Assembly (NCBI RefSeq): GCF_001659605.2
Contig: NC_035164.2
Location: 10,316,994 to 10,380,993, forward strand
From: Manihot esculenta
Taxonomy: Eukaryota > Streptophyta > Magnoliopsida > Malpighiales > Euphorbiaceae
Direction: 5' to 3'
Length of the DNA: 64,000 bases
The translations under genes and the position numbers were made by a program. Numbering within the stretch: the first letter of the stretch is position 1; each line of letters opens with the position of its first letter. Below, in pieces: positions 23,451 to 35,589 of this stretch. The notes under the pieces are model-generated. The model was not told the origin of the DNA. It made no database searches and was given only the letters and a program-made list of their open reading frames with translations.

Positions 23451-24544
23451 CACGAACTTCTCATTTGGCATAATTTATTTTGCAGGAAAAGAATTCAAAT
23501 GAATTCTTACAAAATCATGCAAGAATTCTACTTCTTTTAAAATAAAATTCTTTTAAGTTAAAAAGATTTGAATTTCATCATTCTAAACAAAAGAATTGTT
23601 ATAAAAGAAATCAATTGAATTAAAGTTTTACAAAATTCTTGATTCGAAACAGAGGGAAAATGAAAAACAATAATTGTAATTTTAAATTTTCTAAACTACA
23701 AAGTCAATCTGCACTACGTGCAAGTACAACAAACATCAATAAACAAATTATTTAAGCGAGCTACTCATAACTCTTATGATTCAATATAATGTCTAGTCAA
23801 TTTTATTAAAAAATAAAGAATGAATGAAAATTAGAATTTTACGAGTTACCTCTTATATGACCAAATTAGTATTCCATTTTTGTTTTAGACTTCCAACTAT
23901 AAGTTCTCTTATTAATACATACAAACCATTGTGATCAAATCTTCAATTCTTGAAGTCAAGTCTCTTTCTTTGCACCGCTCAGTGGCTGGCTACAAAAAGG
24001 AGGAAGGATGAAGGTTCAATCTTTGAGCAAGTTTTTTTGTCTTACAAAGAATTAGTATGAAAAATTTTCGTATTAAAACAAGTTAACTGAACAAAAAATA
24101 CAAATGGAAGTAGAAAATATGGAGAAGTCCTTAGAGAAACATGCACACAAAATGATTTTTTTATTTTTTCCTTTTGCTTAAGTAGTGATAGGTTGTGAAA
24201 GAGAGCATTAAATAAAAGTAAATACATTTCTATTATGAGGGAAAAGAGATCCTACTACCTATTCAAGACAACAATTAGAAATTATTATTCTACATACTTT
24301 AATTGTAGCTCTTAGAATGAATGGTTTGGTACTCTCATTTTTCAAGTGAGGTTGAGGATTCCATCCTCATGAATAGAGTAAATATTTCGTTGAAACACTT
24401 TATTATTTAGTGAGTCAATTCAGTGTAAATAATATTTAGTCTTAGCTTAATAGATTAGGAATATTTATGGTTAAAAAAATATCCATTAGTCAATAGTAAT
24501 AATTTGTGTACCGCTACATTTACTTTGACTTTTATGAGATTAAA
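23451..24544. other. AT-rich sequence without recognised gene
   Basis: No domain or coding bias is seen. The minus-strand ORF at 24042-24227 is short and unremarkable. Confidence 0.4.
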
Positions 24545-24864
24545 TGTAATACCCGGCTCTTGTACATGATGTATGTTATGTTTTTATTTGTTGAGATGTA
24601 AACCAGGCTTGATGTATGTAATGTTGACCCAGCTAGAGCATTTGATGACGGCTCTAGCATGGGGGTTTATATGTTTACAGTTATGTAGCATACAGGTCGA
24701 GCTCGGTATTTACATCAGATGTTTAAGTTTTTATGTTAATATTTTGATCATTTATGAGATTTGACCAAGTGATAGGAGGTATGTTAGGCTTGCTACGGGT
24801 CCCGGCGGCCTTAAGCCGATCTAGATCCTAGCGCCGGTAGCGTTCCGATTTCCGGGTCGTTACA
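24545..24864 (+). mobile_element. internally deleted solo LTR, copy D
   Basis: Only the first ~14 bases (TGTAATACCCGGCT) and the last ~300 bases of the family LTR remain, ending TTTCCGGGTCGTTACA. It is flanked by an exact TTAAA duplication at 24540-24544 and 24865-24869. The promoter, palindrome clusters and splice-like signals are all missing. The tail is closest in layout to the repeated tail of copy E (GCTAGAGCATTTGATG...GCTCTAG). Confidence 0.9.
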
Positions 24865-25229
24865 TTAAATAATGATTTAGTTATTTTTTTACAACGAATA
24901 AAAATCACTTTTTAAGATTCTTAGGTATAAAACAAACCACTTATTCAAATATATTATTTTATATTAATTAAAATTTAAAATTTTTACAATAATTTTAAAT
25001 TATTATTAAATTATTGTTCTAGTAATGTTAAGATAATAATTTCACATCCGCTACTAAGAAAGTATTGTCTAAACCTTAATATATGTTTTAGTATTGTCTA
25101 AACCTTAATACATAGTACTAAAAGGATTTAACATTAATAGATCTAATAAAACTTAATAGCAAAATTGATAAATATAATGAAAAACTTAATTAAATAATAC
25201 ATAAAATTTATATTTTCTTTAGTCTCAAT
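24865..25229. other. AT-rich spacer with a short direct repeat
   Basis: GTATTGTCTAAACCTTAATA occurs twice (about 25063 and 25092). Nothing else is recognised. Confidence 0.4.
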
Positions 25230-25710
25230 TCTGGTTAGGGTTCCTCATCCAATCAGTTCGGTTCAAAATCAAATTGAACCAAATAAACAGAAAATAGAAA
25301 TTTTGGTATTTATGAAAATCGAACCGAACCAATTTTAGTCAAAAACTGAATCAAACTGAACCGATTTGATTTGATTTGATTCAGTTTGATCGGTTTGAAT
25401 TTTTAATAAATTTTTTATTTTTTATGCTTTATTTTAAATATTTTAAAATTTAATTAGAATATTTTAATTTTAATATGATCTCTCAATATTATTAAAAATA
25501 ATATATTATTATTACTAATTGGTTCGATTCGGTTTTTTTTATTTTTTTGATTAAAACTAAATCGAACTGAAATTACCAAAATTTTTAAAATTAAACACCG
25601 AACCAAACCGAAATGAATAAAAAATCGATCCGAATTTTCAAATTAATTCGGTTCGGTCGATTTTTTCAGTTTGTACTTAATACTAAATACTGCTCGCCTC
25701 TAATTTTTTA
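25230..25710. repeat. GGTTCGG-rich non-autonomous element
   Basis: The segment has GGTTCGGTTC/GAACCGAACC-type words in both orientations: AGTTCGGTTCAAAATC and TTGAACC at the left, ACCGAACCAAACCGAA and AATTCGGTTCGGTCG at the right. The right side ends with TACTGCTCGCCTC, matching the GAGG(C/T)GAGCA end seen in many plant copies of this kind. I read it as a small foldback-like DNA element. The superfamily is uncertain, with hAT-like as a guess. Confidence 0.45.
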
Positions 25711-25946
25711 TCCCAAAATATGTCATATTTATAATTTTAGAAATGAGTTCCTTTTTTTTCTTTTAACTTTTAGATATTACTCTGTATAACTCATGATGTA
25801 TGACTAATATTTACTTTTTTTTAAAAAAAATTACTATGTTATTTAAGTCTATTAATTAGCAATTAACTCGTGATTAATATTTTTTTATAAAACTGGATGG
25901 ACTAATTATTAAAATTGTGATATTCATGTTTGTGAGAAAGAGTAAT

Positions 25947-26603
25947 TGAGTTCGATTCAGTTGCGATGAGAACGTCGCAAATTTAATGGGAAGGGTGTGA
26001 TCTTCAGTGTCTGCTTGTGGAAAAGAATATCAATCCTCATCGCAACTTTAATGGGAAGAGTGTGATATTCAGCTGTCTGCTCGTGGAAAAAAATATCACA
26101 TGACAAAGTATTAAAAATTAAAAATTATATATAATAGCTAGCACGAAATTACTAAATAACCAGGATTAATTATTTTGGACTAAATAGAAAAGTAAGTTCA
26201 AAAGTTATTTGAGTTAGTTTAGCCGGACCGTTTTAATTGGTATCCGAGTCACTCTGGATAAAAAAATTGTGCAGAGTTAGTGGTATTCCGAGGAAAAGGC
26301 TACTCGTGTGAGACGAGATGGAGCCACCCGAAATAATAGCGAACCACAATACCTAAGAGTTCGGTACTAACGTAGTAATTGAATCTGATTTAATTACGAT
26401 TAGAACGTCACAAATTTAGTGAGAAGAGTGTGATATTCAACTGTATATTTGTGGAAAAGAATTGCACATCGATAAAGTACGGAAAATTAAAAATTGTATA
26501 TAATAACTAGTATAAAACTATTAAATAATTTAGATTAAACATTTTGGAAGTGAAAAAGTAAGTTCAAACGTTATTTGTATTAGTTTGAGCCGAACTGTTT
26601 TAA
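25947..26603 (+). mobile_element. possible TRIM (miniature LTR retrotransposon)
   Basis: Two direct repeats, about 25947-26236 and 26380-26603, share GTGTGATATTCA, TGTGGAAAA, AAAATTAAAAATT, TAAGTTCAAA and TTTGAGCCGAACTGTTTTAA-type ends. They enclose only ~140 bases. The first repeat is followed at 26238-26249 by TGGTATCCGAGT, close to the TGGTATCAGAGC that pairs with initiator Met-tRNA. The left repeat has its own internal ~75-bp duplication. No coding sequence is present, as in TRIMs. The assignment rests on layout only. Confidence 0.5.
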
Positions 26604-28136
26604 AAATAAAATTTTAAAAAAACCTAAACGATGCATTCCTATATTATTTCAATTGAGACATGGGTGTATATAAAAAATTAATTAAACTAACATAACTATT
26701 CACTCTTAGATTGTGTGAAATAGTTCACATTAGAGCATGGAGTGAACATTTTATACCACTATAATTTAAATTTATAATTATTTTTAATTAAATATAATTA
26801 TATAATTGTCTTATGAATTGATAAGTCTAGAGAAAAACAACTAAACTCAATCCAAAGCACCTTAAAGAAGCATACCCAGCTGAACCCCTTGAATTCTCTA
26901 GGACCCGCAACTCTTAGAACCCTAGCAATCTCTTCATCACTTCTTCCCCAGCACAAGCAAGCCTTCCAACCAAATCGACAGCTTTCAGGTGGGTGACCAT
27001 CAAGGTAAGGGACACAAACTTCCTCCAAAGAGCATTCATTCGCCAAAGACAAAGAAGCTTACGACCTTATCATGCTTGCAAGCTCTTCGGCCAAGCAACA
27101 ATATCCAACCAACTCTTGCAGGATGGTGGAGTCGCGATCACACTTTCTTGCAATCTGAGGGAAAATCATATTTGGTCCGAATTGGCCATTAAATCCTTGG
27201 AACTGCTGCCACCGCATGCATGTAAGGAGCCTCATGCAGCATAATGGCTGAGCCCACACCAGCGACTAACCTTAGCCCTATATCTACTTAAGTCCCCCTT
27301 ACCTAGTAAAGCATCGATCTTCAGACCAAAGGTAACTAACAAAACAAAAGAAAAAAGCTATTATTTGATAGTGGAGAGGGAAAAATATAACTAATCTAAC
27401 AACTAATGATAGGGGAAACAAAAGGAAACTAAGAACATTCTGCTACGACCGAGAAAGAGAAGGACTCATGAATCATACCTTATAATCTAGCCATGTAAAG
27501 CAATTATACCATTATAGTTAAAAAAATTATACAGCTTATAAATGAATTGATTTTAAATTCATTAAATACTAATAAATTAAAATTTAATTCTTTATTAATA
27601 GGAATGAAAAAATATTTTTTAATTTTTATAATATAATAAAATAAATTATAATTTTAAAAACTCAGCTAAAATCACTATTTATTTAAATTTTAATATTATT
27701 ATCGTTAATTTTACAGTCACCTTCTTTTTGACCTCATACTGTATATATTAATAATAGCGATACTAAAATTTAACAGGAATGATTTTTTAAGTTGAGTTTT
27801 TAAAATTACAAATATTATTTAAGATATTTTTAAAAAATAAAAGAATATTAATAATTAGTTTTATCATGTATAAGCATTAAATAGTAATTTATTAAATTAA
27901 ATTAGGAATTCTTTTTTCTTTTTATTAGATCGAGTAAGGATAGAGAGGCGTACCGATTCGATTCATTTACATGCCTTACTGAGGAGCGAAACGATCATGA
28001 GAATTTTCTGCTGTTTAAAAATAAAAAAATAAAAAGATCATGAGATTTTACTCTTACAGGGACACGACGGCTCCCACACTCACTTTCTTATCTTAAAGAC
28101 TCTCACGAACGGACATCTCAACGCTTATATCGGATT
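26604..28136. other. intergenic region with a GC-richer island, then EIN3-like promoter
   Basis: A segment of ordinary GC at about 26830-27470 stands out from the AT-rich surroundings. It is open on both strands (minus 26798-27052, plus 26993-27244), but I recognise no protein, so it may be a gene or transposon fragment. AT-rich sequence follows to 27900. The last ~200 bases before the pyrimidine tract are likely part of the EIN3-like gene's promoter; no clear TATA box could be fixed. Confidence 0.35.
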
Positions 28137-28138
28137 AA

Positions 28139-28188
28139 TCTCTCTCCTCTCTCCTCTCTCCTCTCTCCTCTCTCCTCTCTCCTCTCTC
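28139..28188 (+). repeat. (CTCTCTC)n pyrimidine tract in the EIN3-like 5' region
   Basis: About seven tandem units of the heptamer TCTCTCC. Pyrimidine tracts like this are common around plant transcription starts, so it may lie in or just before the 5' UTR. Confidence 0.8.
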
Positions 28189-28427
28189 ATGGTTCCATGT
28201 CTTTAAGTGCTTTGTTACTTTAACCCCACCGCCCACTTACACACTCACCAAGGATTCTCCTTTTCTTTATCTATCTAACGCCGTCTCCTGAGGATAATAC
28301 CAGGGAACTTCTCTTTTCTGATTTCTCTCCCTCCCTGCTCTGTAGAAACAGCTTCTCTGTTGCAGGATTGACCTTGATTCTCTCTTCCTTAGGAAAGGAA
28401 AAGGATAACTCCCTCTTTGATTTTCAA

Positions 28428-29491
28428 GTAATTTCTTGTGTCAACTCTATTCTTCAATTTATTTTCCTTCGGCTTCTGGCACTTTTTTTTTCCAATTTTG
28501 GGTCTCTGTGTTTGCTGTTTTTCTTTCTCTTTTGTTCTGTTATTCTCTGAAAGTTGCAACTTTTGGGTTTGGATTTTGGTGTTTGGTTGTTTTTGTGATG
28601 TGGGTTTTGATTTAGAACGAGAATTTTTCAGTTCTGTGTTAGATCCAAGCTGTTTGACATCTTCTCATGTGCATCTTATTGTCTGAACAATTTTTTCTGC
28701 TCAACGTTGAAAATTTTCTTTCCAAGTCTTTCCCCACCTGTAATCCACGGTGAGATCTGGGTGGTTTACTTGATTGTCTTATAGTTGACAAGATTCAATT
28801 TCATGTATAATTACTGTGCTACCAAATATCAAATTCGATTGCTCTACTCTGCTGCTAATAGATCTGCTTATCATCTTCAATTGATCTTTCATGGGTATTT
28901 TTCAGTTCGGTTATTTCTGTGATGTGGGTTTTGATATTAAAACAAGAATTTTTCAGTTTTGTGTTAGATCCAAGCTGTTTGGCATCTTCTCATGACTTGT
29001 ACCTTATTGTCTGGACAATTTTTTCCGCTCAACATGGTGAGATCTGGGTGGTTCACTTGATGGTTGACAAGATTCGATTTCATATATAATCTGCTTTTCT
29101 ATCAAACATCAAATTTGATTGCTCTAGTTTGCTGCTAAGTGATCTAATTATCATTTTTCAATTGATCATTCATGGGTATTCTACTTTGTTCAAGTTAAAA
29201 TTTTGTAGATTGTTTTTTTTTGGAAGTTACGTCTTTTGTGGAAGGTTCGTAATTGAATTACCTTGTCCAGTAAAATTGCAGCACGTTATGGGTGTCGATC
29301 TGTTGTGTCCATAAATATTTCTGTAGTGTATGTAAAGGCTGATAGTTAAATTTGAACTTTCATGTAGCCTTCTCTGTTTCTTCCTTGATAAGATTGATGG
29401 AAAAATGATACCATACACGTAACTTATCAACTAGAAAGCCATATGGTATTTGCTGGATTTTTAATTCTTCACTTTTTGTTGATCTTCACAG
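28428..29491 (+). other. predicted 5'-leader intron of the EIN3-like gene
   Basis: A donor-like TTTTCAA|GTAATTTC lies at 28428 and an acceptor TTTGTTGATCTTCACAG at 29491, giving a ~1.06-kb intron before the coding exon. The interval is T-rich and has no coding capacity. Intron-containing 5' leaders are known for EIN3/EIL genes. The acceptor is convincing, the donor less so. Confidence 0.5.
28585..29181 (+). repeat. tandem duplication in the EIN3-like leader intron
   Basis: Two direct copies, about 28585-28908 and 28909-29181, share TGTGATGTGGGTTTTGAT, GTGTTAGATCCAAGCTGTTT, GGTGAGATCTGGGTGGTT and CATGGGTATT in order. The second copy lacks ~40 bases (around 28709-28748 of the first). The offset is 324 bases. 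Confidence 0.85.
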
Positions 29492-29578
29492 GTTTGGAAT
29501 TACGGAGGATGCAATAAGACAGTTTCGGGAATTCAAGGTTGAGAATACTAAGCCATTCGAGATCCCTACAGGTTAAAG

Positions 29579-31444
29579 ATGATGATGTATGATGAAATAG
29601 GATTTTGTGGTGACATGGATTTCTTCTGTGCTCCGATCGGGGAAGATGTAGCTGCTTCACAACCTGAACCGGAGCCTACAGTGGACGATGATTATAGTGA
29701 TGAGGAGATTGATGTTGATGAGCTCGAGCGTAGGATGTGGAAGGACAAAATGCGTCTTAAAAGGTTGAAAGAACAGAACAAGAGCAAGGAAGGTATTGAT
29801 ATCGCTAAGCAGCGGCAGTCCCAGGAGCAGGCTAGGAGGAAGAAGATGTCTAGGGCCCAAGATGGTATCTTAAAATATATGTTAAAGATGATGGAGGTTT
29901 GTAAAGCTCAAGGTTTTGTTTATGGGATTATCCCGGAGAAGGGAAAGCCGGTGACTGGAGCATCTGATAATCTTAGAGAGTGGTGGAAGGATAAAGTCCG
30001 GTTTGATCGAAATGGTCCGGCTGCTATAGCCAAGTATCAAGCAGACAATTCAATCCCAGGCAAGAATGAGGGTTGTAATTCTATTGGTCCAACTCCACAC
30101 ACCCTGCAAGAACTTCAAGATACCACCCTTGGTTCACTCTTATCAGCACTGATGCAGCACTGTGACCCTCCTCAGAGGCGATTTCCGTTGGAGAAAGGTG
30201 TTCCTCCACCGTGGTGGCCTACTGGAAATGAAGAGTGGTGGCCGCAACTAGGCTTACCTAAGGATCAAGGCCCTCCTCCTTACAAGAAGCCTCATGACTT
30301 GAAGAAGGCATGGAAGGTTGGGGTTCTTACAGCAGTCATTAAGCATATGTCTCCTGACATTGCCAAGATTCGTAAGCTTGTGAGACAGTCCAAGTGCTTG
30401 CAGGACAAGATGACGGCCAAGGAAAGTGCAACTTGGCTTGCAATTATCAACCAAGAGGAGGCCTTGGCACGAGAGCTTTACCCCAATTTGTGCCCCCCTC
30501 TCTCATCAGCTGGGGGGAGTGGGTCTTTGGTCATTCATGATTGCAGTGAGTATGATGTTGAAGGGGTTGAAGATGAGACGAATTTTGATGTGCAGGAGTG
30601 CAAACCTGAGAACATTAATTGTTCCAATCTTGGAATGGAGAGGATGAGGGAAAGGCTGCCCATTCGACAACCTTATCCAATTAAGGGGGAAACTATTACC
30701 AATGTTGACTTCATTAGAAAGAGAAAGCCTTCCAGTGATATAAACATTATGGTGGATCAGAAGATCTATACATGTGAGTTTGTTCAATGTCCTTACAGCC
30801 AACTTCGCCTGGGTTTCCATGACAGGACATCTAGGGATAATCATCAATTAACTTGCCCATACAGAAGCTCTTCTTTAGAGTTTGCAGGGTCAAATTTTCA
30901 TGTTAATGAAGTGAAGCCTGTGATCTTTCCTCAATCCTGTGCTCAACCAAAGCCAGCTGCTCCAATGGTGAACGCAGCTCCACCTGCCTTTGATTTATCA
31001 GGAGTTCCAGAAGATGGGCAAAAGATGATCAGTGAGCTCATGTCAATCTATGACACAAGTATCCAAGGCAACAAGAACACAAATTCTGGCAACAGTGGAA
31101 TCACTGAAAGTCACAATCTGTTCCAGCCAAAGATTCACCATCAACCAGACAACTACTTCCGAGGTCAATGCAACGTGATCGAAGGAAACATCTTCGACGA
31201 GTCAAACATCCACAATAACCATCAAATGTTTTCACAGGATAGTGGTCAATTTGACAGGTTTAAAGCTTTGAATTCTGCATTTGAAAGCAATCAGCAGCAC
31301 AGCAACAACAACTGCAACAACAGCTTCAATCTGATGTTCGGGTCTCCATACGATCTGTCTTCGTTCGACTACAAAGAGGACTTGCAGGGGTTGGTAATGG
31401 ATTCTTTGCCAAAGCAGCAGGATGCTTCAATATGGTTCCAGTAA
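29579..31444 (+). CDS. EIL1: EIN3/EIL1-like ethylene transcription factor
   Basis: The 621-residue protein is an EIN3-family transcription factor, the nuclear regulator that switches on ethylene-response genes such as ERF1. It opens [16 protein letters not shown], followed by an acidic stretch (residues 34-46), a basic region with [18 protein letters not shown] (49-66) and [16 protein letters not shown] (86-101), and the plant-specific DNA-binding core to ~300. The core includes [37 protein letters not shown] and [16 protein letters not shown]. The C-terminus is Asn/Gln-rich and ends SIWFQ. Length and single coding exon fit EIN3/EIL1 of eudicots. The first of three consecutive ATGs is used; an in-frame TAA lies at 29549. 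Family knowledge: stability is controlled by EBF1/2 F-box proteins and EIN2 signalling. EIN3 and EIL1 cannot be told apart here with certainty. No defects are visible. Confidence 0.95.
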   Translation: MMMYDEIGFCGDMDFFCAPIGEDVAASQPEPEPTVDDDYSDEEIDVDELERRMWKDKMRLKRLKEQNKSKEGIDIAKQRQSQEQARRKKMSRAQDGILKYMLKMMEVCKAQGFVYGIIPEKGKPVTGASDNLREWWKDKVRFDRNGPAAIAKYQADNSIPGKNEGCNSIGPTPHTLQELQDTTLGSLLSALMQHCDPPQRRFPLEKGVPPPWWPTGNEEWWPQLGLPKDQGPPPYKKPHDLKKAWKVGVLTAVIKHMSPDIAKIRKLVRQSKCLQDKMTAKESATWLAIINQEEALARELYPNLCPPLSSAGGSGSLVIHDCSEYDVEGVEDETNFDVQECKPENINCSNLGMERMRERLPIRQPYPIKGETITNVDFIRKRKPSSDINIMVDQKIYTCEFVQCPYSQLRLGFHDRTSRDNHQLTCPYRSSSLEFAGSNFHVNEVKPVIFPQSCAQPKPAAPMVNAAPPAFDLSGVPEDGQKMISELMSIYDTSIQGNKNTNSGNSGITESHNLFQPKIHHQPDNYFRGQCNVIEGNIFDESNIHNNHQMFSQDSGQFDRFKALNSAFESNQQHSNNNCNNSFNLMFGSPYDLSSFDYKEDLQGLVMDSLPKQQDASIWFQ

Positions 31445-31915
31445 AGAAAGGAAATTGCAATTCACTCTACAGGAACACTGGTGTTCTTTAGAGATGTGGC
31501 CTATATTACTCTTTTAGACGTTTGCAAAACAGTGAAAGCTTTCACTGGATAAGAAGTGTTATCATTTACTTTATTTCCCTTATCTTGTAGTGACTAGAAC
31601 TTGTTAGATAGTTAAAGCAGGGTGGTGAAAATGGGCTAATAAGGAGATTAGCAAGTCCCATAAATTTACACCTGCTGTTGATTGCTATATACATAATGAC
31701 TGTGAAATAAATAAGTATTAGCTATGTTTTTATGGGTTGGGGAGGTTGTGCTTCGTTTCATCAGATCAGATCAGATCAGACCATTGTGGTTAGGAATCTG
31801 ATGGGGGTAGGGGGGGTTTTTTGATTAAATTGTCTTGTAATGGGTACATGTCTGGTTCTTGCTGAATGGAAAGAGTTGTCTTTTTGTGAATCTTGTTGGC
31901 CTTCCCCATGTGAAC
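31445..31915 (+). other. 3' UTR and terminator region of the EIN3-like gene
   Basis: AT-moderate sequence after the TAA stop. A poly(A) signal-like AATAAATAAG lies at about 31706. A short GATCA repeat (ATCAGATCAGATCAGATCAG) sits near 31760. The exact end is not known. Confidence 0.5.
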
Positions 31916-34035
31916 TGTTAGACCCACTATTTAATTAGATCTAAAATTATACACCTCAACTTATCTTGTGACATCGCATTCAAAAGAAAAGATACAACAA
32001 TTACTACATAATTTTACTCGCGTAATATTAAAAAAAATTGTTTTTATTTTTTAAATATTTTTCTCTAAAAAGTAATGGCCATTAATGTTGAGGGTATTGA
32101 AAAAATTTTCAATTAAAAATTTATTAAAACAATTGAAAACGATTTTTTTATGTGACGTATGATTAAAAAATTTTAAATAGGAAAGGAATATAATAGTGTT
32201 GTTGAATTTTACTCAAGTTTCCGAAATTACAATATCTCAAAAGATTTTTGTCATTCAAAAAGATAATAAAGCAATTATTAGCGTATTATTCTCTGAATAG
32301 AAGTTTCTTTTTCTTTTTTAATAGAGTTAATACCTCAAAAAAGTTTGCCCTTTTAATTTTGTTACAATTATATTTTATATATTTTTTTATTAATTAAAAT
32401 TTAATTTTTTAAAATTATTTTAATTATATTCTATTATTATTTTTTATCGTTAAAAATTAATAAAATTATCATATCATTCACTATATCAACATGTGACGTC
32501 AATAAATTGATATTAATTTAAAAATTTAGAATAAAATATAATAAAACTAAAAATATAAATTTCTTTTTATAATTATTTATTTTATTAATTTTTTTAAAAT
32601 TTACTCTAAATATTAAGTATAATTAAAAAAAATTGATAGATTAGTATTATATTTAAGAGTTGAAAGAATAATTTTTTAAAAAATAATAAAAATAAGATTA
32701 AAATAAATTATTATTATTATAAAACTATTAATAAAAATTAAAATAAAATTAAATAATAGTAATAGTAATTTTTAAATATATTTAATAGTAAAAAAAGTAA
32801 TTTGATAATTTTATAAGATTTTAAATATATAAATACAATAGGATGCATTTAGTTAAATATTAAAAAAATATAATTTAATTAATAAAAAAAATAAAAATAT
32901 AAGATAGAATTATAATAAAATTAAAGTATAAAATTTTTTTAAAGTATAATTATAATAAAATATAAAATATAAAATATAAAAATTTTTTACTATTAACTTT
33001 TTTAATATTTAAAATGAAAACATGTTTTTTTATATATATTTTTAAACTAAAATATTAAAAATTATATTAAACTGAATTTATTTTATAATTTTGAATTAGT
33101 TATGATCCTTCATAAAAAAATCATACTGAAATCTTATCGGATTCATAAAAATGAATAAATAAAAATTATACAATTAATAAAATTTTCATTTTAAAGTAAA
33201 AATTTAAAATTCAATGGACATGTATGTAATTGCCAATTACAGGAAGCGAAGGGTAGATGGGGATGATGTGTTGTGGCCTTGACGTTCAAAGGAGGCGGCT
33301 GGACTTTGGAAGCTTTCTTTTCTTTTCCAAGTTTTGATGGCTACGTTTGGACAGTTGTCCACTCAGTTGGCGTGTTAGACTCAAGTTTGGAACTTATCAC
33401 TTCAATGTGTGGGCTCCTTTTTTCTTCTATCAATTCCTCCTCCTTTCCTTCGTCACATTGCTTTCCCCCCTAAGATATTGTTCTAGTGCTTCCTACTTTG
33501 CGTGAACTCGGCTATATTGGCCGTTAGATCAGGATTTTATTTATCATATCGTAAATATCACATCAGATAATTTTTGTCCATACGTGAAATTATTCATCAA
33601 CCTAACATTTAAGTTTGGATATTCTGTACAGAAATGAAGGAAAATAAGAAATGAAAAATGCTTTAATTTCTCTGTTATTTTCCTGTTTTTGTATTTTGAA
33701 TGAGGAAAAAATAAAATTTATTTTTTTTCTTTAAATTAAGGAAAAAATTAAACAAAGAAAATGAAACGTTATTTTCCTGTCTCTTTTTATTTTGGGAAAG
33801 CGAATATTTTCTTTTATTTTTCATTTTTTTTATTTTTCTCCATTTTTAATTCCTTCTTTCCAAATATGGGTAAGTCTCCATTATTTTTTTAAAAAAAATA
33901 TTTTTTACTTTTTTAACATTTTAAGCATTCAAAAATTGATAAATTAAATTTTTTAATTAAAAGAAAGATTATTTTTCAAAATTTTTTTTTCTTATTTTCA
34001 TCATAGTACTATATATATATAAATTGCATTCATAG
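31916..34035. other. AT-rich intergenic sequence
   Basis: No gene is supported. A GC-richer stretch at about 33235-33540 includes an ORF at 33273-33473 without a recognisable family. The rest is long A/T runs. Confidence 0.4.
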
Positions 34036-34095
34036 TTTTAGTTTTATAGTAACTGTATCTGAAAAAATTTGAGAGATGTCAGATTCTATTTTCTC
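34036..34095 (+). repeat. SINE-like relic 1
   Basis: TATAGTAACTGTATCTG...ATTTGAGAGATGTCAGATTC...CTCGATCC resembles the two relics at 35117 and 39876. It looks like the A/B-box part of a tRNA-derived SINE. Weak, since it is short and diverged. Confidence 0.3.
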
Positions 34096-34436
34096 GATCC
34101 TTATTTTAAAAAAATTTTTATACATAAATTATTTATATTTTTAACTCGGCAATTAAAAAATAAAAATAATTTTTTAAATATTTTCCATCAATTTTTTTTA
34201 AACAAATGTAAATTAAGTGCTGTTTTAGTAATATATTTACTTCTATACTATTTGAAATTAATACATAAAGCACTTTGATATTTGAACATCTTTAACTCAT
34301 AAAATCATAATAATCAAAATCAAATTAACTATATTATCAATTATTTAAATAAATTTAAAAATTATATAATAATAAATGTTCTTGACTATATTCAATATTT
34401 TTATACATTTATCAAAATTAGCTTAGCTTTAAAAAA

Positions 34437-34740
34437 ATGGGAGAAAATTTGTATTTTTCCATTGCAAGGAAAGATAAATATGAGGCTAATATCACATTTG
34501 TACATTGCCTAACTAGCTTAGTTCAATCCATTAAAACTAAAGGACCTAGATCAACGAGGGACACATATCCACTGACTCTACCGCCTCGTCTCGTCTCGTC
34601 TCGTCTCTGTCTCACCATACAAGACAAGAAATGCAGAGAATAGCTCCACATATTCAAATTAGGGATGAACCCCACTCCATAAAGAATAGTCGCACCAACT
34701 CTTGCAATAGCAGAAGAAGCAAGTCTTGAATAGAGGATTA
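34437..34740 (+). other. unassigned island with (GTCTC)n
   Basis: A moderate-GC stretch with four tandem CGTCT units (about 34587-34607). It is open for 68 codons, but no family is recognised. Confidence 0.35.
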
Positions 34741-35589
34741 GGGGAATTATAGCTATTAACGAATTGAGTCGAATTAATTTTTGAAATGTTTAAGTTTGAT
34801 TTATTAAAATTTTTTTAAATTTGAACTTTATTAATTTTCAACTCAATTCAAATATTAATCAATTCAAATTTGATTCGTTTTATAAATAAATTTAAACAAA
34901 TCGAGTTTTTATCGAATTTAATGTGGAATAGTTTATAAATAATTTAATTTATTTATATGAGTTTTATTTTAAAATTAAATAATTTTAATTAAATAAATAT
35001 ATATAAGTTACTTTACAAATTTTTATATAAACTTATAAATTTTAATGATCTAAATATCTATAAATTTTAAAGGTGTAATTAAATTAAAACTTTAGAAGTA
35101 TTCAAAGACTTATCTTGATGATAGGTGCAAGTAAATCTGAGAGATTTCGAATTCTACTCCAAAAAAAATTTTAAAATTTTAAAAAAGTTATGTTTGAATC
35201 ATGAAAGTTTGTGTATATTTAAGTATAATTATATTATAATATTAATCTCATTTTATTTAATAAAATTATTTACGAGATTATTTGAGAACCTATTTATGAA
35301 CTTACAAATAAATCGAATAATGTGTAATTATTTAAAAATTGAACAAGACTAATTAAATTTTTATCGAGTTAAATCTTAAATAATTTATAAATAATTTAGT
35401 TCATTTAGCCTCATATGAGGAATAAACTTAACATTTCAAATAGAGAGAATAATCAAACTTTTTATAAATTTAGAGTTGAAAATAAAAAAATTATCAATTT
35501 AGGATAAAAAATAAAATATTTATGAATTTGAGATTTGATTATCATCAAACAATTTTGATGGCTTTTTTATAAAAATGCTAATTTTTTTT
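34741..35589. repeat. diverged TCGA-rich repeat region
   Basis: AT-rich sequence in which ATCGAGTTTTTATCGAATTTAA (near 34900) is echoed by TTTTTATCGAGTTAAATC (near 35360), each followed by TAATTTATAAATAATTTA. This suggests two decayed copies of one small element. A SINE-like relic lies between them at 35117-35160. Confidence 0.3.
35117..35160 (+). repeat. SINE-like relic 2
   Basis: TGATAGGTGCAAGTAAATCTG then GAGATTTCGAATTCTACTCC followed by A8. It matches relic 3 at GTAAATCTGAAAGATTTC. The TTCGAATTC word is B-box-like and the following A-run suits a retroposed tail. Confidence 0.4.

Noticed and set aside
26798..27259. Overlapping open frames in the GC-richer island upstream of the EIN3-like gene
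   Set aside because: Both strands are open with no recognisable family, splice structure or supporting context. It is kept only as an unassigned island.
30254..30847. Minus- and plus-strand ORFs inside the EIN3-like coding exon
   Set aside because: They are shadows of the long conserved EIN3-family frame.
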